The notes: a model not told the origin generated them from the sequence alone. A stretch of 64,000 nt of DNA from Rhinopithecus roxellana (GCF_007565055.1 NC_044552.1:39216069-39280068); one strand, 5' to 3'; numbered from the stretch's first letter, positions 25,613-37,750 are shown. Numbers and translations are program-made.

Positions 25613-26678
25613 AATCTCTTATCTGAAACATGAATTTCAGAATACAAAGTTTTCAGATTTTTGAAAGTTAATACTGTACATAAATCACATAACACTTTCA
25701 GTAGAGTCTAGAGAAGTACTAAGGAACATAGTGAAATGTATGAACATTCACTCTAAAATTAAGAAAAGACTATAAATAGCTATACATCAATTACAGCCTG
25801 GCTCTACCATCAAATTAGTTCAGAACAAGGATTGCCACTCTCCAGTGTGATAATCAGCAACTATACTGCAATTTTAGGCTGATGGATCTGTGAATTTTTA
25901 CCTATTTTTCCCCATATAACTAAGGATTTTCATCACAGAATTACTCAAATAACTTCATCTACCTGAATTTCAAGAATTCATTTCTATAAGTAAGCAAGAT
26001 ACTTTTTTCCCTGGTAATTACACATATAATCCTAAACTAAAAGTTCTAATGATTACCTTCTTGTGAGAGAATTGATAGTAATATTTAAAAAAAAATAAAT
26101 TATTTTATTTAGCCACATTTATAAAATGACATTTTTTAACACAAGCAATTAATTTAACTGCATCTAGAAACTTAAAGATTTCCTATTTCATTCCTGAAAG
26201 GAAAAAAGACATTACGCAGTGTTTTTATGTTCTCAATCTGCTTTTATACATATTCTCACCCTCAGGAAATCTGCCTTAATACATATTCTCACATTACAAT
26301 TTGAAAACATTCCTGATTACTATTATAGTTATAAACTAAAGCATATCCCAAACAGATGCATTTCACAAAAAGTAAATGGGTAAGTTTACCACATATTTTA
26401 GTGTAATTTAAATATGAGGAATTAAGATCAACGATTATTTAACAGTGATAAAACATAAAAGTAGGATAGACATTTAAATATTCAAATAATATGGCCATAT
26501 TTATATCCAAAATCATGAAATAACACAAATATGAGCATCTAATAAGGAGTATATGGTAAGTATAGAATTTCCATGAAAATTATCCTTTCTTTTAGTTACT
26601 GATATGCCCTTGCTGAAAAAAATTTGTTGTTAAGATACAGGAAACTGCAACAAATGCTATGATAATATAAAAATGACA
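25613..26678. other. Unassigned intron sequence
   Basis: The first 100 bp ('tctcttatctgaaacatgaa') resemble a known interspersed repeat I cannot name. The rest is unrecognised. Confidence 0.45.
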
Positions 26679-26878
26679 GGCTGGGCACAGATGCTCATGC
26701 TTCTAATCCCAACACTCTGGAGGTCAAGGTGGGAGGATCACTTGAGCCAAGGAGTTCAAGATCAGCCTGAGCAACATGGCAAAATCCTGCCTCTACAAAA
26801 CAATACAAAAATCAGCCAGGTGTGGTGACCCACGCCTGTAGTTCCAGCTACTTGCTGAGGCAGGAGGATCACCTGGGA
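26679..26878 (+). mobile_element. AluJ-class SINE, 3' truncated
   Basis: Starts at the Alu 5' end and stops in the right monomer at 'ggaggatcacctggga'. No tail. Confidence 0.88.
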
Positions 26879-27029
26879 CCTCGTTACTAATAACCAAGCA
26901 ATCAACTGAAGAAACATTCAGCTTTCACATTTTATTTCATTATAGCACAATAGTCACACATAAACTGTTAAAAGTTAATTTATAAACTAAATTTTGTAAA
27001 TAAAAATAAAAAGTTTATTAATTGAAATG

Positions 27030-27290
27030 TAGTTTAGCATAAGTGTCAAGAGCACGGAATCTGGAGTCAGACTTTCTGGCTTTAATCCAGAATTTGCCAC
27101 TGACTATAGGACAATATTTGGTGAGTTACTCAACCTTTGTGTCTCTATTCTTTCATCTATAAAAGAGGAATAATAGCATCTACCCTCACAGAGTTGTGTG
27201 AGGATGAAATGAAATGGCATATGGGAAGTACTCAAGAGAGTGTCTGGTATACAGCATGCTCTATACAAGCATTCATCCTTATCACTGATA
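27030..27290 (+). mobile_element. MIR, nearly full length
   Basis: 'agcacggaatctggagtcaga', 'gtgagttactcaacctttgt', 'aggatgaaatgaaatggcat' and the 3' end 'tgtctggtatacagcatg' occur in MIR order. Confidence 0.85.
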
Positions 27291-27779
27291 TTATTAAAGT
27301 ACCTTTGGAATTATAGTATGTTCGTACTTTTTACCTTCAGGAGTTTTTCTTTCTTCCAGTTTCCTAAAAAACTTAAATGAACCAGGGAAACAATATTTGA
27401 AGGAAGCCTGTGTTAGCTTAAAAACCCGTCTACCAAAAATTCACAGACTATACATATCAGGGCTCTCTAAAGTTAGATGAAGGGGGCACACATTCTTTCA
27501 CAGCTCATATCTTCATAATACTTAAAAAATAGTCAAATGATACCATTTCACATATAAAACAAAGCTCTAGTATAGTGCAGCAGTGAATAAACGGTCATTG
27601 CTATTTATCCCAAACACACTCAGGAGAAGTAGCAAATCTTACTGAGAAAATTATTAGTTCAGTTTTGGACATTCTAAATTCGAGGTGCTCACAGAATACT
27701 CAACAGACATTCCAGGAAGCGCACAGAACTACAGACCTAAACGTAGGTAGCTTATCCTCAGAAGAGCTCCTCATTCCCT
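27291..27779. other. Unassigned intron sequence
   Basis: Nothing recognised. Confidence 0.5.
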
Positions 27780-27910
27780 CCTTTGTACTACCATGGAATT
27801 TTTCGCATCCTATTTCATTACAAATATTTGTCTCCTTCTCTACTGCTAGACTATATGCCTCTTGAAGGCATTCAGTTCCTGCCATATAAGAAGGACTCAG
27901 TAAATGATTT
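27780..27910 (+). mobile_element. L2 LINE 3' end
   Basis: 'ctagactatatgcctcttgaaggca' spacing and 'aggactcagtaaatgattt' fit an eroded L2 terminus. Confidence 0.55.
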
Positions 27911-27913
27911 TTA

Positions 27914-28034
27914 GCTGGGCACAGTGGCACAATCCTGTAGTCTAAGCTACTTGGAAGACAGGGGCAGGAGGGTCACTTGTGCCTAGGAGTTCAAGATCAG
28001 CCTGGGCAACATAGAGACCCCCATTTCAAAAATA
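27914..28034 (+). mobile_element. FLAM-type free Alu monomer
   Basis: About 120 bp: 'gctgggcacagtggcacaat', 'gagttcaagatcagcctggg', 'catagagacccccatttc'. A single ancestral left-type monomer, older than dimeric Alus. Confidence 0.8.
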
Positions 28035-28212
28035 CAAAGGTAATTTTTTAAAATGCAAAAATTGCAGAATTGTACAATTTAAAAATGTATTTTATTATAT
28101 GTAAGCAAATTCTGATTAAACTTTTTTAAATTTCTGGATGTTAGATAAGGATGAAATTTTCATTTGGAAGAATTCTTACAATATAAAAGTAACATGGAAA
28201 CAAGATTTTTTC

Positions 28213-28518
28213 TTTTTTTTTTTTTTTTTTTTTTTTGAGACGGAGTCTTGCTCTGCCGCCCAGGCTGGAGTGCAGTGGCCGGCTCTCAGCTCACTGCAAG
28301 CTCCACCTCCCAGGTTCACGCCATTCTCCTGTCTCAGCCTCCCGAGTAGCTGGGACTACAGGCGCCCGCCTCGTCGCCCGGCTAGTTTTTTGTATTTTTT
28401 AGTAGAGACGGGGTTTCACCATATTAGCCAGGATGGTCTCGATCTCCTGACCTCGTGATCCGCCCGTCTCGGCCTCCCAAAGTGCTGGGATTACAGGCTT
28501 GAGCCACCGCGCCCAGCC
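28213..28518 (-). mobile_element. Young AluY of Old World monkey type
   Basis: Nearly intact, with a T-tail of over 20 and a perfect 14-bp target duplication (28,199-28,212 and 28,519-28,532). Instead of the human AluY 'ccaccacgcccggctaa' it reads 'cctcgtcgcccggctag', with 'cgcccgtctcggcctc' and 'ttacaggcttgagcc', changes I associate with the AluYR lineages of cercopithecoid monkeys. Confidence 0.9.
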
Positions 28519-28532
28519 AACAAGATTTTTTC

Positions 28533-28985
28533 AATGTTATTGCTATTTATCCCAAAAACTCCCAATTTTTAAAAACGTGGTGACGTTATAATTACTAAGC
28601 ACTACTGAGCTGTGAAACCTGGCATCATCATACTCAGGCCTGTAACTCTAAAAATGTACATGACAAGGCAGGAAATATATAAATGGGTAAAATAAGGAAG
28701 AACTCAATCAAGACTCTCAAAGTGCATTTAAATTACTTAAAATTCTGAAGAAGTTTGTTAAAATACCTGTAATGTCGATAAAAAGATTTCACTTTCAAAT
28801 TTACAGGCTGCTTGAGTTCAATAACCTAAAAATGAAAAACCTCTGGACCATTCCAGTACAGGTTATTCAAAGGAGCTGTGATAAAGAGCATATAGCAAAT
28901 ATGCTCAGTGATACGCACTAGGTAAGGCACAACTGCTATCATCCCAACCCACTAATAATCCTTTCCTTTGAAATCTGTAAGAAGA
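28533..28985. other. Unassigned intron sequence
   Basis: Nothing recognised. Confidence 0.5.
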
Positions 28986-29301
28986 GGCCAGGCACGGTGG
29001 CTCACACCTGTAATCCCAGCACTTTGGGAGGCCAAAGCAGGTGGATCACTTGAGGTCAGGAGTTTGAGACCAACCTAGCCAACATGGTGAAACCCCATCT
29101 CTACTAAAAATACAAAAATTAGCCTGGCGTGGTAGCACATGCCTGTATTCCCAGCTACTTGGAAGGCTGAGGCAGAAAAGTCACTTGAGGCCGGGAGGCG
29201 GAGGTTGTAGTGAGCAGAGATCGGGCAACTGCACTCCAACCTGGGAACAAAACTAGATTCCTCTCAAAAAAAAAAAAAAAAAAAAACCAACAAACAAACA
29301 A
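28986..29301 (+). mobile_element. Full-length AluS-class SINE
   Basis: Complete dimer with a 22-A tail that degrades into (CAAA)n. Confidence 0.93.
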
Positions 29302-30150
29302 AACTTCTGTTAAAAATGTTTCACTGGTAGAATTTACCACCCAAATTCAAAATACAGTAAGTTCTCCAAGGCTCTAATACTAGGACAGATTGGTTGTCAG
29401 TTCTATATTTAATAGCAGATCATGACCATTTCATTTGTGCTTGACAACTAGACAACTTTCAGTGAAACCATTCCCCAGAAATGACACTACAATATTGTTA
29501 CTTATTTAGAGGCCAGAGAGCCAAAAGAACAACAACTCATTAATAGTGAATGGATGGGGAAGACAGCAGCAGAGGATTGGAAAGGAGCAATATAAAAGGC
29601 TTAGAACGATGAACAGCAGCAGTAAAGTAGGGATTCCCAGAATGAAATTACTGTAACACAAAATAAACATAGCAGCATAAGTCCACACTTTCTCATTTGA
29701 AATACACATAAGAATTAAATATATATAGAGTCTAATTTTATACAATCAAAAGCCTAAAAATCTTGATAACAATAGAAATACTGGTAAATTTAAAAAGACT
29801 CTCCCAATTTTGGCCCTGTTTCCCTGTTCTATAAAGAAATTCATAAGTGGGGGGAAACTTCAAACTATAAATGATGAATGTAACTATTAGGAATGGCCTC
29901 TCTATGAGGTCTGAAATAGAAGGAAAATGTACATTTCTTCCAGAGTTGTAGCCAACAATAACTTTTGTATTCCGAATCCAGCTTAGGTACATTGGTTGGG
30001 AAGATGTTTGCAAAAGTATTTAATAAGAAAGTGCTGAATTTAGCCTTTATTTTTTCTCAGTTTTTTTAAAATGGCCCAAGGTCCATCAAATGCACTAAAT
30101 AGAAATTCTCCTAAGTATAAATGACAAAATAATACTCTACAAGCTTTTAA
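29302..30150. other. Unassigned intron sequence
   Basis: Two minus-strand open frames of 79 and 91 codons lack family features. Nothing else recognised. Confidence 0.5.
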
Positions 30151-30255
30151 TGTAATTTTTAATTTTTGTGGGAACATAGTTTGGTTTTTTTAATATTTTA
30201 TTTTTAATTTTGGTGGGTACATAGGTTTTTTAATTTTTATTTTTAATTTTTGTAG
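30151..30255. repeat. Degenerate T-rich tandem repeat
   Basis: Two or more imperfect copies of a TTTTTAATTTTTGTGGG(A/T)ACATAG-like unit, spaced about 45 bp. Confidence 0.6.
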
Positions 30256-30288
30256 CCTTCTTCTCAAAGACAACTATCTTTTACAGAT

Positions 30289-30510
30289 CAGAGATTATCA
30301 AATTTTTTCTGTAAAAGACCATATAGCAAATATTGTCAGTTTTACAGGTCATATAGTCTCTGTTGCAAATACAGAGATGAATGTATCTGTATAGCACAGA
30401 GCATGAAAGCTTCAATAGAAACAGATAGATGAATAAGCCTGGCTATGGTACAATGAAATGGTATTTACAAAAAAGGCAGCAAGCCCATGGCCATAGTTTG
30501 TTGACTTCTG
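30289..30510 (+). mobile_element. hAT-type non-autonomous DNA transposon (MER33/MER58-like)
   Basis: 'ctgtaaaagaccatatagca', 'tacaggtcatatagtctctg', 'catggccatagtttgttgac' and ends CAGAGATT...TTGACTTCTG match a common Charlie-related element. The exact name is uncertain. Confidence 0.65.
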
Positions 30511-31123
30511 CTATAAGACATCTGTTTTTAACTTTACTAACAAGTATATTGTTTTAATAAATACTATAAATTTTGAAATAAGATGTCTGGGATTTGCTTT
30601 AAAATACTTCATTTTTTTTTTAAAGGGAGAAAGGTAGGAGAAAGGTTAAGACTGGAAAAACACAATTATTGTTAAAGCCAGATTATGGATATATGGGTTT
30701 CATTACACTGTAAGCTTGAAAATTCCCAAATTAAAAGTTGTAAAAATACAAAGTAAATCAATGAACCAGCTCTACAGAAAATGAATTTTTTCACCTTACT
30801 CTAAATCTTTTAAAACATGCTTAGCATTTTTAAACATAATTAACATAATACAACATAAAAGATTCTTAATATGAAGCCACTAAACTATAATGAAAAAACT
30901 TAATCCACAAAATGTATATAAGCATAAACCCTTAAAATTCTCCATAACTTAAAATATAGGCTCACTTCATACAGTTGCTAAATATGTCACATTTATTGGC
31001 ATCTCATCTGAAAGGTGCAATCAATTTTTGGCTTTAAAATATTTTTATAAGAAATATATTATTTATATTAACATATAATAGGTTTATTACTTTTCAAGTT
31101 AATACATAAATTTCTTTCTTTTT
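30511..31123. other. Unassigned intron sequence
   Basis: Nothing recognised. Confidence 0.5.
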
Positions 31124-31137
31124 AAATCCTAAGTAAT

Positions 31138-31353
31138 TCTGGCCAACATGGCAAAACCCTGCCTCTACTAAAAATACAAAAATTAGCCGGGTGTGGTGGC
31201 ACACTCCTGTAATCCCAGCTACTTGGGAGACTGAGGCAGGAAATCGCTAAACCCAGGAAGTGAAGGTTGCAGTGAGCCAAGATTGTGCCACTGCACTCCA
31301 TCCTGGGCAACAGAGTGAGACTCTGCCTCAAAAAAAAAATTTTTTTTAATAAT
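31138..31353 (+). mobile_element. 5'-truncated Alu with intact target duplication
   Basis: Begins at 'tctggccaacatggc', about 75-80 bases into the Alu consensus, and runs to the tail. The 14-bp duplication AAAT(C/T)CTAAGTAAT lies at 31,124-31,137 and 31,354-31,367, so the copy was inserted in truncated form. Confidence 0.9.
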
Positions 31354-31367
31354 AAATTCTAAGTAAT

Positions 31368-32430
31368 AAATATTAATAGCTATAACCGTAATAAACAAAT
31401 ATTCTTCAGGATTATCAATGATTAAAAGTATAGAAGGATCCTGAGGCCAAAAAGTTTGAGAGCTCCTGAATTAAATGTTTTCAATATTGTATAAAGCAAG
31501 TTCATCATGCAATTACAAGACATATACTCAAACTCATTTTACCTTTTAACAGTAATCGTCACATAGTGACATTAATTCAACTATGAAGGCTATCAATTTA
31601 GCCACAAGAGGAAGACACTTAAACCTTCAACAGAAATATTCTTTTAAACTACCTGACAAGTCATGAGTATGAATATGAATCCACAGGATAAGTCTTGAAT
31701 CCACAGGAAAAGAAGAGCACTATAATATGTGGTCCCCCCATCTTATACAGACAATTGTCTCCTGAACCAACATAATGAAAAACTACCATGTGTCAAAAGA
31801 CATTTCTAATAAATGTGCCACCTCTTATCAAATCAAGAGATGTAGTTTCACTTAATGCAAGAAACCAGAAATCAAGCTGAACAGTCTTAAGAAATCTTAA
31901 TGACTCTGCAATTTCCCAAAGATTGAATACATCTGTTTTTTAAATGCTCTAGGTTTTCCCCAATGTTCTGAAACACAGTGATTTCAAATATTATCAAAAC
32001 TAAAAACTAACTTAAATTAGGCTTATCGAATTATTATGACAGTTGAGAAAAACTAAGACCTTCCACGTGAAAACATTTCAACCGTCCAAGAATATAATCA
32101 GTCTCAAAATTTCCTAAATCTATAAACTAGAATAGAAATAAACAATACATAACACAGACTCAGATAAATAATAATTAGAGCAAATATGTCCACATAATTA
32201 TTCATTCTATCATTTATAAAGATGAACCAATACTCATTTTTCAAATACAGTACCACTGTAGCATTTTTAACCAATTTTGCCTCTACATACGGCAATTTAA
32301 AATGTTATCACAGTATTTCATTTTTGCTTGATTAATAACAAATTATTCCCAAGTTTTATAAATGTTATGTCTATTGCCTTTCAACATGAATAAATTTAAA
32401 ATAGTAATAGTAATAGCATGCAAGGACATA
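31368..32430. other. SUPT3H intron next to the coding exon, unassigned
   Basis: AT-rich with no repeat recognised. It ends with the exon's donor side. Confidence 0.5.
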
Positions 32431-32435
32431 CTTAC

Positions 32436-32536
32436 ATCATACTCTGTAATTCTGCTGCAAAGCTTATAGACTTCCCTGTATTCCTTCCACTACTTGAAGT
32501 TGCAGTAGACATTGGACTAGCTGCAGTATTATTCAT
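32436..32536 (-). CDS. SUPT3H: SUPT3H first coding exon (SPT3 homologue, SAGA subunit), residues 1-33 plus two bases
   Basis: Seen: read on the minus strand, a pyrimidine-rich tract and AG (32,538-32,537) are followed at once by ATG (32,536-32,534). An open frame of 33 codons plus AT then runs to a strong GTAAGT donor (GT at 32,435-32,434). The peptide starts MNNTAASPMSTATSSSGR and ends ELQSM, then AT|G. Known: this is the N-terminus of SUPT3H. SPT3 proteins carry paired histone folds and act in nuclear SAGA/STAGA-type complexes that help deliver TBP to promoters. The histone folds are encoded by later exons, outside the window to the left. This exon gives only the polar Ser/Thr-rich leader and the first residues of the fold region. 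From memory, two residues (Asn19, Ala28) differ from the human protein, which fits another primate; I could not check this. The frame is intact, so it is not a processed pseudogene. A 101-nt exon is too short to stand out as an open frame by length alone. Confidence 0.93.
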
Positions 32537-32539
32537 CTA

Positions 32540-33487
32540 AATAAAAAGGAGAAATAAAGCTTACAAAACATACCTAGCTATAAGTAAATGCAAAAAAAAA
32601 AAAAAAGAAAGCAAATATAAATTATTTCAAAAACTAGAGAAAATTTAAATTTCTGATTTGCTTTGCATAAAACTGATTCACTTATACTTAATGTTGTTTA
32701 TTCAAATGAAATAGCAAGGTGGAAAAAAACTAGTCAAGTAAGATGTCGGCCAATTACTCACTTCAGTGATAAATACTTTAGCACCTATTTTACGATAGGT
32801 AATGTAAAAACAGTATTTATTAACATATTTTACTAGAGCTCATTGGTTTTCAAAATGAGCTTCAGGGAGCCCTATGGTTCATCAGCTATGCTTCAGGGAG
32901 TTCCAGGTGGACCCCAAGCACAACACACCCCCAGTTTCAAACACAACAACTCTGACTTTTCTAGTTGATATATGAAGGTTCCAAGTAAGATTTCATTTAA
33001 AGAAACAATTCCACAGCTGAAAGATACAAAATTAGAAAACTACAGCATAATCTAATTCCCATTTGAACAAAAGCCTAAAATACAAATAATAATGTCAATC
33101 AGTAGGTCAAAAGCATTGTGATATTTTATAATCCTATGGGTAAATAACTTATTCAATTTAAAATGTGACATTTTTCCCAATAAAATTAAGGTGATGCATA
33201 ATGATAAATTGGGTGCCAATCCTAATGTATGCCATTTTATTTAATGTATTAAAAAAATTAGCAAGATTTAGTCAAAGTAACATTAAAATAATGTCATGAA
33301 AGTAGGTAAAGCCTCAACTATTATACTATTATACTGGGAGTGCTCAATAAACGTTAGTTATTATTTCATAAGCTTATATAAACTTTGCAAAGCTGTAATT
33401 TTCCTTAAAATACTTTTTGCAGATTCTGAAGAAGAATGTAAGATATTTAACAACATATGAAAAAGTAAAACAGTGCAGAGGACTTTT
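32540..33487. other. SUPT3H intron 1 next to the coding exon
   Basis: Holds the pyrimidine tract (minus strand) of the 3' splice site. 32,845-32,960 ('gggagccctatggttcatc') may be a DNA-transposon relic I cannot name. Confidence 0.5.
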
Positions 33488-33721
33488 AGTAAACTAAGAG
33501 GGCAGGTTCTGGAGTCAGACTGCCTAGATTTGAATCCCACCTCTGCTCCTTTGCTAAGACTTTGGGCAAGTTACCTAACTTCTCTGTGCTTCAGTTTCCT
33601 CATCTGTAAATGGCAATGATAATCTCACCTTCTTAGGGCTGTTGTGAGAATTACAAACAAATATTTAGAACAGCACTGACAGCACACAGTGAACACACAA
33701 TAAATGTTAACTGTTATAATA
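33488..33721 (+). mobile_element. MIR, nearly full length
   Basis: 'ttctggagtcagactgcctag', 'ttgggcaagttacctaactt', 'tcagtttcctcatctgtaaa' and 'gctgttgtgagaatt' in order; the best-preserved MIR here. Confidence 0.95.
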
Positions 33722-33954
33722 AACAGACCTTAAGAACTCCCTCTTCCATGAACAGGGAAAATTAAGGAAGAAAAAAGAATTCCCCTTCTTGATCTGCTAA
33801 AAGCTTTTATATAAATTTAGATGTATTACCCTTTTTTCACAATCACACAAGTTTGTAAAACTTAAATATTTTTACTAAAAGACGTCTATGCAACTAAACA
33901 AATATTAAGTAGCTTCTTTGTAAGTTTAGTTTTCACTGATGACATCACTATAAC

Positions 33955-34215
33955 TACTAGTCACTTGGGCTCAAAATCTCAGTCACAACCTTGGACTCCT
34001 TCTCCTGCACCCTACAATTTGTAAAAAGTCAAGTAAATTCTACTTTCTGTATGTTCTCACATCCTTCCCCTCTTGTCCTACTGCTATGGCCCCCTAAAAA
34101 CTCTTAATCTACATCTTCTATCTCCATCTCAGTTCATTCTCCAAACTGCTGCCAAATTTATCTTCTTAATACATCTTTCTAATCTAACAACTCCTCTGGG
34201 TAATGATAAAATTCA
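33955..34215 (+). mobile_element. L2 LINE internal/3' segment
   Basis: 'ccttggactccttctcctgc' and 'ccaaactgctgccaaattta' followed by 'tctaatctaacaactcctctg' match the L2 body. Confidence 0.7.
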
Positions 34216-36374
34216 TAAAGGGAACCTAAACCAGGGTCACTTAGCAAGGGCTGCGATGGAAGGGCTGGGCCCCACAAAAGAAGGATGGGGAAAAAAGCTA
34301 CTACAAATCACTGATGGAGATAGGCCTTATATGATGAAGCTTTTGAGAAGGCAACAGGACAAAGATCTAAGGCAAGCAGCACACTAGCTAGGTGACTAGG
34401 TTTGAAATATACCAATATCCCTCTGGTCTAGTCTGAGGGCCCTAACAGCCAGGCCAAAACCACTATACCAAGAATGCAAGAGAAGGAAAACAAAAACGTT
34501 CCACTCAAACTGAACCTGAAAACCAAAATCCTAAAACATACGAAGAACTTAATGCTAAGAAACACCAACACATTTTTTAAGCCTAAATTTGTGCCATTGT
34601 TTAAAAAGACTTTTGGAGTAAGTACTTTCTCTACAAATAATACAGGAAAAGAAACATAACCATTTGAGACTTGGATTAAAAAAAAAAAAATCACAAGTCC
34701 AAGACTGGGAGAAAAAAGGAAACCAAGGACTTCCATAAACAGTCCTGCAGAATTGGGACAAAACGCGAAAAAAGGGAGTCTGGATTTCTCAAAGACCTCA
34801 GAAAATGTTCCCTTGTTGTCCCAATAGAAGGCTGACAGAGCTATCTGGGAGAACATGTTAAACTCAAAAAGTAAGTAGTAACCCCAGCCTCCAGAATGTT
34901 ACGATTGGAGTTGACTCATCAGATTTGACAGACATGCCATTCCATGGGATTATCCTATGGTCAAATGTCCTGAGACATTGCTGGAGCAATCTGCTCCTTT
35001 TTCATTTTCAAATCCAGTCACCCAAACCTCGTTTATTATAACCATGATCATCCTTTCACAGTCAAGTCAATTTTTATATCAAACAGGTGAATAACATTTT
35101 TCTTGACATGATGAGCTGATAGCTCATTAGACTCTTTAAAATAATTATTTCCCATACCCACATTGTTTGATGATTTAGATAATTAACTTCTTTTGACATT
35201 AACTTCTTTACACATCAAAGTCCTATCATTCCAATGCTCTATTTCCTTTCTTCTAGACATTAAAAAAGAAAAGTCTGTTAAAAGCAGAAGCACTCAAGTC
35301 AATTTTCACTAATAAATACAGTTACCGTGGAACTGAAAACCTACTGTAATCTTCTCAATGGGTTAATGTCCTGCAGTTGTTTCAGCTTTCAATTGAAAAT
35401 GCATCTGTTTGCCATATTTTACAAAATGAATTCAGATGTCCAGATTGGGACCTAGATTATTTCAACATGCCAGAGTTTAAATGTGAACCCAAGGAATAAG
35501 TTCATATCTGATTAATAGTATTTAAACCTGATCATTAAGCTAATAGCTAATACTATAACACACCTGTAAAACTGTGTTCCGGAGAAGAAAATCTGGCATT
35601 TATCTTTTAATTTAAAATTATGGAATTTAAGGATACACCCCTTTCCTCAGAAAATATTGCTATCAAAAAAAAAAGTTTTAATTGTAGTGAAGTTAATCAC
35701 AAAAAGTATATTAAACAAAATGCAATGAACATGCTACTGGTTTCTAGTTAGGTCTCATATTTTGGGGGACTAAATAACCACAGAAGAAATACCATGAAAC
35801 AGCTTTAAGCTTAAAAGACCTCAAATTGTTGAGAACCTTACTACTAGTTTCTGCACCCTCCAAACATCATCAAAATCTGGACTGTGAAAACTATCAGTCA
35901 ACCCATTAATTAAAAGAGAGAAGTTTTAATCTTATCTTCTATACTGCTGAAGAAGACTATTTCAGCAGACCTATGTACCAATTTTGAGCATCTACAGAGT
36001 CTCAATTCTAATGATAACCTGAACATCCCACATAATATAAATTAATAGAAAACTTTTATAATTAGAACATTTTTATTTTCATAAAATTCCAAAGGCAGGA
36101 AGCAATTATGGTTAAGCCAACACTATTATACACTGTGTTTTAGTTTTGTTGTTTAAAAAAAATCAGGTTACATCATGATCTAAATTTCTTCTGTTGTGAA
36201 AAATAATACCAAATGGTCAATCACTGAGAATGCAAAAAATTAAAAAATACATAAAATATCTATAAAAATGTCTAGACCTAGTGTTTAGAATAATACAATG
36301 GTAATCTCAGTATAGTAATATATGCCCCATTTTAAGTGGACTTTGGAAGGTACTAAAAAGCCTGGTTTATAAAC
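34216..36374. other. Unassigned intron sequence with a 142-codon antisense frame
   Basis: A minus-strand frame at 34,428-34,856 is hydrophobic and lacks any motif I know. No repeat recognised in the rest. Confidence 0.45.
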
Positions 36375-36660
36375 TTAACTCAAATCAGTCCCACCTGACC
36401 TTACCAGCCTCCTTTTCTACAGCAGTCAAATCAAACTTTCACCATCTCCAGAACCACCCCATGTTCTTTTGAACCTTTACCCCTACAGCTCTCTCTACTT
36501 GCAATACCTTTTGAAACAATACAGTATCTGTCAACCCATCCAAAATCTATTGCCTAAGCCCATCTCCAAGAAACCTTCCCAGACATGTAAACAAAAGAAA
36601 TTCTTTCTCTGATATCTAATTATTTGTTTATATTAGTTTAATATTAAATTAACTACTTTA
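36375..36660 (+). mobile_element. L2 LINE 3' segment
   Basis: 'ctacagctctctctacttgc', 'ccatctccaagaaaccttcc' and 'cagacatgtaa' match the L2 3' region. Confidence 0.75.
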
Positions 36661-36894
36661 CTGCATACTAATTATTTTAGTTGAATAAGCCTCTGTCCCA
36701 CAGTGAATCCCTACCCCAGCTATGGACAGTTGATATCATCTTCTACTTCCAGAGAAACAAAAAGCTATCATTTAGTCATTCCCTCCACTCTCCTCCACCA
36801 AAGACAGTGTATCCTCCCTTAATTCCCTCCTCTTATAATAAAGACACCCTCTTATTTAAAGCTAATACCACCAGTGCTTTGGATTCTTCATACC

Positions 36895-37750
36895 TAAGTA
36901 TTTACTGGGCACCTACTACAGGCCAAACACTGTTCTAAGAGGTAGGGATATAGTAGTGACTAAGTCAGACAAAAAGAAATATATTATAATGCAAGAGACA
37001 AGCACATAAACAAATATAATTTGAGGAAATAACAAATACTATGAAATAAGAAAAACAAGTTGATTTCAACTAGGAGGTGGCATTTAATATAAGATCTGGA
37101 AGGGAGCTCTGGAGAACTTCCCAACAAAAAGAACAGCAAAGTACCAAAATCCTGTGGCCAGTGTGGCTAGAAATGCAGGGGTAGTAAGAGGGCAGATCTT
37201 ACAAAGCCTTTAGGCCACAGGAGTTTACATTTCACTTAAGTGTAATGTGAAGCTATTAGAGAATTTTGAAAAGGGAAGTTACTTGAAATGTTTTAGGTTT
37301 TAAAAAGATAACTCCAGCAGCGGGGAGAATATACTACATGGAAGCAAGAGTGCAATCAAGACCAGTTAGGAAGTTACTGAGGTTGTGTGCAGACAAGAGA
37401 TGACAGTGGCTTGAATTAGTTTAACAAGTGGAGATGATGAGAAGTGGTCAGATTTCTGGAACATATTTTGAAAGCAGAACTGATTTGCTGATAGATTACA
37501 TGTGGGGTGTGAGAGAAGTGCAGTCAAGGATGACTGAATTCTGGGGCCTCAGAAACTGGTTGAATGGTGGTGCCATTTACTGAGATCCAGAAGACTGGGA
37601 AGGAAAAAAAAAAAAAAGTTCAGTTGGGGCTATGTTAAGTTTGAGACAGCTATTAGACATTCAAGTGGAGATTTTAAAAACCTGCAGAAGCTTTGTGAGA
37701 GATGTTGTAAAGCAGAAAACTGAAATAAAAGCCATGGTCACAAGATTTTT
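36895..37750 (-). mobile_element. Long L2 LINE copy, reverse
   Basis: Begins 'tactgggcacctactacagg', the reverse of the L2 end, then 'ggtagggatatagtagtgac', 'ggccagtgtggctag', 'gtggtgccatttactgagat' and 'agacattcaagtggagat' in the reverse-complement order of L2. Confidence 0.8.

Noticed and set aside
1..32430. A second SUPT3H coding exon (histone-fold part) left of the first
   Set aside because: Visual scanning on the minus strand found no frame with splice sites and the expected peptide. A spliced protein alignment would settle it.
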